From: Paulinella micropora
Lineage: Eukaryota; Cercozoa; Imbricatea; Euglyphida
Length of the DNA stretch: 29,361 nucleotides
Assembly (NCBI GenBank): GCA_009731375.1
Contig: BJOX01000158.1
Coordinates: forward strand, 68,794 to 98,154
Direction: 5' to 3'
How positions within the stretch are numbered: position 1 is the stretch's first letter; each line of letters begins with the position of its first letter. The notes under the pieces were generated by a model. That model saw only the letters and a program-made list of their open reading frames with translations. It did not search any database and was not told where the DNA came from. The position numbers and the translations under genes were made by a program. Shown piece after piece: positions 20,802 through 29,361 of this stretch.

Positions 20802-21911
20802 TCATTCCATAGGCGTAAGCATCCGAGACACATCGCGGACTTGATTGAAGTCGGCCGTCAGATAGCCAGCTGCCTGGGCAGTCTCGTAGCTTGTGATGCA
20901 ACGATTTACATACTCTGCGAGGCTTTCCTTCTTGAAGCGTCGAAGTTTGAGGGCTTGCATAGCTGGTCGCTTCGTGTCTCCCTTGTCCAGACGTCCCTTG
21001 AACAGCTCCATGAAATACTCCATGAGCATATACGGGATGATGCTCCAGACGCGGGTGCGTTCGTCAGTAACAAGAATGTACCGAGTCCAGTACGCGTCCA
21101 TGAGAGCCATTGCGGGCTTGTCTCCCCACTTGTTTACTGTGTCGATGATGCGGTTGCATGCCAACAGCATTGACAAGTTGGTCAACTGTAAGTTGAATGC
21201 AAGTTCGCGGGCTTGAGTAGCAACGTCATGTCCCGGCGCGGTGGCCGGGCGGGTCAACACGAAGAGAGATCGGACTCGGGCCATCATGTGCAGCGTGCGG
21301 GGCGGAACACCTGCAAAGGTGGACGATCGCAGAACTCTTCCTGTCGACGATGCTGACGGGGGTTCATTGCCTGAGGATGGCGGGGATGGTGTAGCCGTCC
21401 CCGGAGGGCCATTCTCCGTCGAAGGAGCCGGTGGCTGAGTCGCAGTCGTCGTACCAGACGATGGATCAGGTGACGAATCTGCAGACGAGCTCGATGTTGA
21501 GCTCGATGCCGGGCTTGAAGATGAGCTTGATGACGAGCTCGCGGGAGCCGGAGTCGCCACTGTTGCATCACCGATTGTTGCAGTCACAGGGGCTCCACCT
21601 TGGTCCTCCACGGGAGGGTCTGTACCACCAGCGAGCAGGGTCGAGTAAGCTTCTTCCGCAACGGAGAAGAGATGGCTCAGTGTGATTCTACTACCTTGCA
21701 GTGTTGTACCCAGCGAAATGCTAGGCGTTGGGCGTGCCGGCGTCAATGTAGCGAGGGTCGAACCTGACGAATCAGTCGGAGTTGCTGTCAATGGAGCAAA
21801 AGCCGGTCTGGGTCCAAAAGAGCCAATTATCGGTCGAAATGGTGACGTGAAAGCTGAGTCAGTCATGGACAGTGCTCGATTGACCAATTGGGCAGGTGGG
21901 CGAGATGCCAC
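20802..21911 (-). CDS. Gag capsid region
   Basis: 369 codons; the listed start is an ATG-like position after an in-frame TAG, and the frame is the same as the 21924-22493 segment. Residues 1-220 are Pro/Ser/Thr-rich with a Ser run (residues about 125-150). Residues 225-369 are helical and match the Ty3/gypsy Gag pattern: YWTRYILVTDERTRVW, YFMELFKGRLDKGD, LRRFKKESLAEYVNRC. Capsid proteins of this type build the virus-like particle. It ends at TGA 20802, beyond which the frame is open again into the nucleocapsid part. Confidence 0.7.
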   Translation of the reverse strand: MASRPPAQLVNRALSMTDSAFTSPFRPIIGSFGPRPAFAPLTATPTDSSGSTLATLTPARPTPSISLGTTLQGSRITLSHLFSVAEEAYSTLLAGGTDPPVEDQGGAPVTATIGDATVATPAPASSSSSSSSSPASSSTSSSSADSSPDPSSGTTTATQPPAPSTENGPPGTATPSPPSSGNEPPSASSTGRVLRSSTFAGVPPRTLHMMARVRSLFVLTRPATAPGHDVATQARELAFNLQLTNLSMLLACNRIIDTVNKWGDKPAMALMDAYWTRYILVTDERTRVWSIIPYMLMEYFMELFKGRLDKGDTKRPAMQALKLRRFKKESLAEYVNRCITSYETAQAAGYLTADFNQVRDVSRMLTPME

Positions 21912-21923
21912 GATGGATGCCAG

Positions 21924-22493
21924 CTATGGATGCGGTTCACGCCGGGCCAGGGGTGTCGCTCCACTTGCTAGACTTCCAGGGTGGGCAAACGGACCGACAG
22001 GGGTGATAGGAGGTACCCTACCAATGGGGGCAATTGCTGTTGCACCCGCGGGCATCGTAACTGGAGTAAAGGCCAACGATGGGGTAGCTACGTATACAGG
22101 GGGCGATGTTGCAGCCGTTGATGGTGCAGTTGGAGCGGTGGGGCTCGTTGATGGGTGAGTCAGCGGTGTAGATCCCGGAGGAATACTTCCCAGGGCTATT
22201 GCTGGCGTCGAACCAATCAGGGTCGATGGGGGCACGGTAACTGGAGTGCTTGCAGGGGCTGGAAGTACCAATCCATGAAGTGATCCAGGTGCTCCAGGCA
22301 TCGAAGTCGAAATAGGTAAATGATTAACATATACCTCGAGAGGGATGAGAGTACCCAATTGATTCCAGAGAGCCTCCTGTTGAGCTGCAGAGCCTGTAGG
22401 TCCCAGATACTCCTGGTAGATGTCGTGTGCCGTCACGTTGGGATTGCACATCAGCGTGAGGGATGGTGTCGGTACCCATGGTAGATGAAGCAA
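21924..22493 (-). pseudogene. Gag N-terminal region, second part
   Basis: It begins with plausible globular sequence (NVTAHDIYQEYLGPTGSAAQ, LWNQLGTLIPLEVYVNHLPI), then about 110 residues rich in Pro, Thr, Ser and Ala with a TPxT-like rhythm. A TAG at 21924 separates it from the capsid frame; 12 codons later the capsid ORF begins in the same frame. This is probably one Gag protein interrupted by a nonsense codon. Confidence 0.5.
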
Positions 22494-22876
22494 ATTTGTT
22501 TGCTTGTCCTTGATTGCCTTGATTGATTGCCTTGAGTAGAACGTTCCTGTATTCGCCAGAGTAGTTGGTGAATAAATCCTCTTTGAACTGCGTTGATTGC
22601 GTCCACGAGAGGTCCGTAGTGAGAGGAGTAGACTTCCCTTCCTCTACTTCCTTCAGAAACTTCTTTTCAGAAGGCAGAAGACCATGGTAGACGCCCAATC
22701 TAATGAAAGGGTTCAAGCATTTCCTCTTGTGCTCCCGAATACGCAACAGGGGATCGTCGTGGCACGAGTTGGCGAACGTTTCACGTTACCAGGGATAGAC
22801 CAGGCAGTGTTGGTACACTTGTAGAGCACGATGAGCAGCAAAGAGGATGATCTTGCTGGGTGATAAGGGGGTGACC
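22494..22876 (-). pseudogene. Gag N-terminal region, first part
   Basis: Reads as a helical, charged protein (LLPSEKKFLKEVEEGKSTPL, FKEDLFTNYSGEYRNVLLKA) but has no ATG. It is interrupted by TAA at 22786-22788, and the frame is open upstream to about 22876, where TTTGCTTGTGTTAG|GGTCAC on the minus strand looks like a splice acceptor. A frame change near 22500, inside a short GGCAATCAA repeat, joins it to the next part. Confidence 0.4.
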
Positions 22877-24844
22877 CTAACACAAGCAAAACCAGACACA
22901 ATGTTACTGTGTTGGTCGACTGCATAGAGTGTGGAAGAACAGAAATACTACACAAAAATGCAAAGACAGGTGAACGATCTGTCTCACATATGTGGTTTTT
23001 GATGACCTCTGATCTTCCATGTTCGCCGTTGAGTAGTACCTTCCTTGTAGGAGGTGCTTTCAAATCGATCTGTCGACAGAGCACACAAAACTCGTGTGTG
23101 CAGTTTCCACTTGAAAGGAAAATTCGAATTGTGAGTTTGGATACAACCCCAAGGGATAAATACACAACGAACTCTTATTAAAGGACTCTATGGCTGCAAA
23201 CAGCCCTAACTCCTAAGAGTAGGTGAAATACCATATGTAAGTTATCCTGAGGGCGAGTGGTCGTTAGCATAATAAACATAGATCCGTTGTACATTTCAAA
23301 ACTATAAGTAAAAACATTGAATTTAATGAAAGAATCATTAAAAAATAGTAAAAACTGACTTCAAACCAATCGATTTCCCGTCGCCCACCACTTTTTCCCA
23401 ACTAATTTGCGCCACCTGACCAGGAAAAGCCGGCCACCCTGCCACCGGTTGCTTGTCATGACCAAAAATCAGAATCAGTTGTCATATGTTCCCTGTATGC
23501 TCTTCAATAAATTCTTATGTAATATCTTTCTATGCATGCTTATAAGTAAATGTACAAAGTTTTTTTTACAAAAAGGTAACCTTAAGCCTGCAAACAAACC
23601 GACCAAAATCAGCAAAAGTAGGGCATAAGGTCCTCACTCAGAAATTTTTATATTAAAATACAAGGCCGGCACAAGTACAGAAAATCAAGGAAATCAAAGA
23701 GACTATTTAATAAAAGCATTTTGTACAGAAAGTGCAGAAAAAAATTAATCTTTAAAGATCTCATCCACGATTTTTTTAGCCTGTCTGGAGCGAAGAACAG
23801 ATCACCAACAGCAGGGTTACAAAGAAAGGAGCAGTAGTTGAACATATACAAAACAAAGACCATGTGATTGTGAATAGATTCAGCACATTACATTCCCAGA
23901 AAAGCACACACAACACATAGAGGAGCGATACAAGACAGGCGCAAAAAAGGGTTTCTGGGAAGAAAAAACAACACATGCTACAGATAAGTTTACAACACAC
24001 CATTTTGCAGACAGCATGGGCACAACGTTTGGAAAGACTGTACAAGACCTGAGAAATACACAGAAAAAAAACACAAAACCCTCTCTAGACATGACTTTTA
24101 CCAATCTCGACCCCGCAAAAACCGTCAAATAAAAAAAAATTAGTGCGGCCTTCACTTCAAAGGCTACGTATGTCGATAGGCCTGTTTGTTCAAATATTTT
24201 TTTGGAAATTTTTCTGGTTTCCTCTCCGGGAATTGGCATGGTCTTGTCAAATATTGCCAAAGAAATTCACGGCCCGGCGCCACCAAAATCATGTCGCATG
24301 TCAAGTTCATCGCAGCAGCTAAATGTTCAAACCACATCGTTGCAAGCAAAAGCAAGCATGACACAAGTGTTTGTTTTAGAAAAAAGGTGTAGCTCATTCT
24401 TGAAATCCTTATTGTCGACTCCAAAGTTCAGATTTCAGGACATAGCAAGTATAGTGTTTTTAACTGAAAAATGCTGTTTGCATGATGCACTCTGCACTCA
24501 TTTTTACGCACAAGTGCACAAATGAATTCACATGTTATGTTGAGTGATCCTGCCAGGAGTACGGTGGAAAATGAAAACTAGGAAAACATAGGTCGAAAAT
24601 TAGTTTGTCAAAATTCAGAACATACTCTGGAACACAGCAATACCTTTAATATCTCGAAAAACTAAACCTTCGGCTACACTTTTCCAATAAAAACATTGAA
24701 TTCTGTGCAAACAGCACTTCAAAATCTTGAATATTGAATTAGTTTACCTCCTGCGAAGTTGATGGTGGCTCTAACGACCACTAGAACCTACACATGTAGT
24801 AAATAGCTAAGAGGTCACTTCGTTTATTTATGTTGATTTCTACT
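22877..24844 (-). other. AT-rich leader between 5' LTR and Gag
   Basis: About 2 kb of clearly lower G+C than the coding part. Minus-strand open frames (22713-23165 with CTHEFCVLC; 23880-24260; 24164-24424) have no recognised domain and two of them lean on T-rich codons. It could be a true 5' untranslated leader or a separate insertion. No canonical tRNA primer-binding site beginning TGG is seen just inside the right LTR. Confidence 0.4.
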
Positions 24845-25331
24845 GGTTTGCAGACTTGGTTTGCAAAGTACGATCTTGGTTGAACGTAGATTGTGGTAGC
24901 TGTTAGACGACACTTGAAGTTAAATGTACAATATACTTGAAGGTGGCTCAAGTTCAAGTTCAAGTCATCATAAGTTCATGTTTAAGTGGAAGTCAGAGAT
25001 TTTCATTTGGGAAATCTCTCTAAGTCATTGATGTGAAAATCTAGATTGTGCGGCAAAAATGATTTTTCGGTTCTCTTGACTGTGTTCCCAAAATTCACCG
25101 TAAATTGTGGTTTCGGGAAATCGTGGAAAAGGGCAATGGAGAAGGGGAAAATGGCAATGCTGTAAAAGGCTTTGATTAAATCGTTTGAAGTCATTCCTGG
25201 ACGAAATCAAAAGCTAGTTAGTGAAGTCGAAACGTCGTGCAGACTCGGAGGAAAATCTAACGGATCCGTCAAAATAAGTAAAATGTTAACGGTAGTGGTT
25301 TTGGCCGGTCGTTAAAGTGCTCAGTCTGATA
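24845..25331 (-). repeat. Right LTR (5' LTR of the element)
   Basis: Direct repeat of 9385-9814. It is longer because of extra segments near 24965-24990 and 25216-25252. It should carry the element's promoter and start site, though no core promoter is recognisable. Confidence 0.85.
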
Positions 25332-25950
25332 TTTTCCCTCTGCCGGGCTTGTTGTTTGGGTTCAAACCTGACTTCCCTTTCTATTACAGAAGTGGAGGTT
25401 AGTCTTGAACCAGTTGTGTTCAGTATTCTTATTAAATTCCTTTTTATCATTTAGCTCGTAAGGGTAAGACCTCCGGTCTTAATACATTATTAGATATTTA
25501 ATAGTTCCCATCACATGGCCCACGGTAAAGTTGTATTAATATATTTTTTTCCACAAGTTAAGATAGAATACTTGCCACTAGTAGATGATGGATTAGTGGG
25601 AAGCGTAAGAGTTATCCCTACTAGTGAAAAACATTCTATCATTAAAGACATGATTGATCTGGTAAAGGTGGACTCGTATTGGTGACACCAATGCCATCCC
25701 AAACCAGTATATAATTCACATCTTACAATCCATTGCAATTTCCCTCTCTTTTCTGATCCCAGACACTGGTCTTTTGTCTTCTGGATTGTTTGCTCCTCTT
25801 CTGTTTCCTAAGTTTGATTCGCCCTGAAGTTTTCACCCCTTTGATCCCTTACGACTTTTTTTTTCCCATTTATTCAAGTATTACTACTGTAGTTGGTGTG
25901 AGAAAAAAAAAAAAGCGTGGCAAGTATTCTATTATTAATACAATAAAACA
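25332..25950. other. Intergenic flank right of the retroelement
   Basis: AT-rich, unique. No gene recognised. Immediate flanks (TTTTCCC here, GTGAA left of 9385) do not show a target-site duplication. Confidence 0.4.
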
Positions 25951-26212
25951 NNNNNNNNNNNNNNNNNNNNNNNNNNNNNNNNNNNNNNNNNNNNNNNNNN
26001 NNNNNNNNNNNNNNNNNNNNNNNNNNNNNNNNNNNNNNNNNNNNNNNNNNNNNNNNNNNNNNNNNNNNNNNNNNNNNNNNNNNNNNNNNNNNNNNNNNNN
26101 NNNNNNNNNNNNNNNNNNNNNNNNNNNNNNNNNNNNNNNNNNNNNNNNNNNNNNNNNNNNNNNNNNNNNNNNNNNNNNNNNNNNNNNNNNNNNNNNNNNN
26201 NNNNNNNNNNNN
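25951..26212. other. Assembly gap (N)
   Basis: 262 Ns, followed directly by a GGA/GAA trinucleotide array; probably unresolved repeat. Confidence 0.95.
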
Positions 26213-26370
26213 GAGGGAGGAGGAGAGGAGGAGGAGGAGGAGGAGGAGGAGGAGGAGAAGAAGAAGAAGAAGAAGAAGAAGAAGAAGAAGAAGGAGGAGG
26301 AGGAGGAGGAGGAGGAGGAGGAGGAGACGGAGAAGACGGAGAAGAAGGAGAAGGAGAAGCAGAAGCAGAA
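26213..26370 (+). repeat. (GGA)n/(GAA)n microsatellite
   Basis: Pure-purine GGA and GAA repeats, capable of triplex formation, then GAGAAG-type units to about 26370. Long Glu/Lys or Leu/Ser frames here are artefacts. Confidence 0.9.
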
Positions 26371-26423
26371 AAGGATAATCAAAAATGTAATACATAATAA
26401 ATATGAAATGAAGATGAAACTGC

Positions 26424-28710
<2,287 letters not shown>

Positions 28711-28722
28711 CTGGCGAGAGAG

Positions 28723-28802
28723 NNNNNNNNNNNNNNNNNNNNNNNNNNNNNNNNNNNNNNNNNNNNNNNNNNNNNNNNNNNNNNNNNNNNNNNNNNNNNN
28801 NN
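28723..28802. other. Assembly gap (N)
   Basis: Eighty Ns between a coding exon and a poly-G run. It may hide the upstream exon border. Confidence 0.95.
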
Positions 28803-28805
28803 TTG

Positions 28806-28806
28806 T

Positions 28807-28843
<37 letters not shown>
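28806..28843 (+). repeat. Poly-G tract
   Basis: About 38 consecutive G beside the gap. Capable of G-quadruplex formation, and a likely cause of the gap. Confidence 0.9.
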
Positions 28844-28846
<3 letters not shown>

Positions 28847-28885
28847 GTTATCATTGCGCAAGAAATACATTACTACCATCTGGGG

Positions 28886-29030
28886 GAGTCTACCCTTCAT
28901 ACAACCACTAACCCTAACCCTAACCCTAACTTCAAATGAGTCTACCGTTGATACAACCACTAACACTAACCCTAACCCTAACCCTTACTTGAATTGAGTC
29001 TACCGTTGATACAACCACCACCGGCAACAC
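28886..29030 (+). repeat. Three units of a 52-58 bp repeat carrying CCCTAA telomere-like tracts
   Basis: Units start GAGTCTACC at 28886, 28938 and 28996. The first two contain GATACAACCACTAA or CATACAACCACTAA followed by three CCCTAA-type repeats; the third lacks them. (CCCTAA)n is the complement of the TTAGGG telomere repeat. Interstitial, since unique DNA follows. Confidence 0.8.
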
Positions 29031-29361
29031 CAGCACTACCATTCAGCATGTTGTAATATGATATTGTGCTATGTCATGGTGATGTGGTGTTATGTCGTGT
29101 TTTTCTATCACCATGCTTAGTTTTATGTCATCTTATGCATGATATGATCTGTTATCTTATGTCATGCAATATTATTATTACATTATCTAAGATCATAGAT
29201 AGGCCAGTAGCTTGGTCGAGCATAAGGTGACCTTTCCTGACTCTGTCCGTTGTTTCTTTAAGGCAGCCACCACAAAGCTGACCACCTGTGATGTGTACAT
29301 GCAGATGTAACAACCTCGAACCGCAAAAACATACATAAACACCATTAAAAAAAAAGAAGCA
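29031..29361. other. Unrecognised AT-rich flank
   Basis: ATGTTATG/TCATG-like simple sequence at 29040-29170, then unique DNA to the window end. No gene recognised. Confidence 0.35.

Larger units (their letters stand above)
9385..25331 (-). mobile_element. Large Ty3/gypsy-type LTR retroelement, degenerate
   Basis: Two direct repeats about 15.5 kb apart enclose minus-strand Gag, protease, RT, RNase H and integrase in the order PR-RT-RH-IN, which places it in the Ty3/gypsy group rather than copia. A polypurine tract lies next to the left repeat. Most of this group are about 5-10 kb; the excess here is a 2 kb leader and about 5 kb of extra coding sequence between protease and RT. Reading frames are broken many times, LTRs have diverged by substitutions and indels, and no 4-6 bp target-site duplication is visible, so it is probably an old, inactive copy. 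Some frameshifts could also be assembly errors, since 10-N gaps occur inside. Confidence 0.85.

Noticed and set aside
9384-25336. Target-site duplication flanking the LTRs
   Set aside because: Bases outside the repeats (GTGAA on the left, TTTTC on the right) do not match under the border choices tried.

Overview
This is eukaryotic nuclear DNA. It holds spliced coding exons on both strands, a decayed Ty3/gypsy-type LTR retroelement, tRNA-derived SINE-like repeats with (ATT)n tails, very long microsatellites, short TTAGGG-type telomere-like tracts and seven assembly gaps. Nothing prokaryotic is present. The host cannot be named from the sequence. The small exons, tRNA-headed SINEs and (TTAGGG)n-like tracts would suit an invertebrate, an alga or another protist.

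Layout. Positions 1-2140 are a chain of SINE-like units, each ending in an (ATT)n tail, with two gaps. Positions 2140-3862 are T-rich noncoding DNA with a local duplication. A plus-strand multi-exon gene lies at about 3863-5694; it encodes a small acidic, helix-rich protein that starts with a dual-acylation signal (MGCELSK). After AT-rich intergenic DNA, 6897-8420 is a purine-rich satellite with regularly recurring non-purine islands. Positions 8421-9384 are higher in G+C but unrecognised.

Positions 9385-25331 (15.9 kb) form one large minus-strand LTR retroelement, bounded by direct repeats of 430 and 487 bp and carrying a polypurine tract inside the left repeat. In sense order (right to left) it has: right LTR, a 2 kb AT-rich leader, Gag (22785-20802), a Cys/His-rich nucleocapsid segment and aspartic protease (20693-19304), an unusual block of about 5 kb with an acidic protein and serine-rich polyproteins (19231-14286), reverse transcriptase, RNase H and integrase (about 14040-10446), a 3' noncoding stretch, the polypurine tract and the left LTR. 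It is broken by in-frame stops, frameshifts, a 19-bp tandem duplication, a microsatellite inside the protease and a large integrase deletion, so it looks dead. The LTRs have diverged and no target-site duplication is visible. The block between protease and RT is the most novel part: it contains two clear tandem copies of a module of about 120 residues ([LV]PDG[LI]F followed by C-x-C-x4-C), with weaker relatives upstream joined by poly-Ser or Ser/Thr linkers.

Positions 25332-29361 hold a minus-strand gene (exons between about 28710 and 26424). Its last three exons fit together in phase and end in an acidic tail. A 36-nt sequence reading IPGDIPxDLNPQ and ending at a splice-donor-like site is repeated four times in it. 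The same region has a short hairpin element of MITE type, poly-A, GA, TATG and pentamer microsatellites, a poly-G run next to a gap, and three copies of a 52-58 bp unit carrying CCCTAA repeats.
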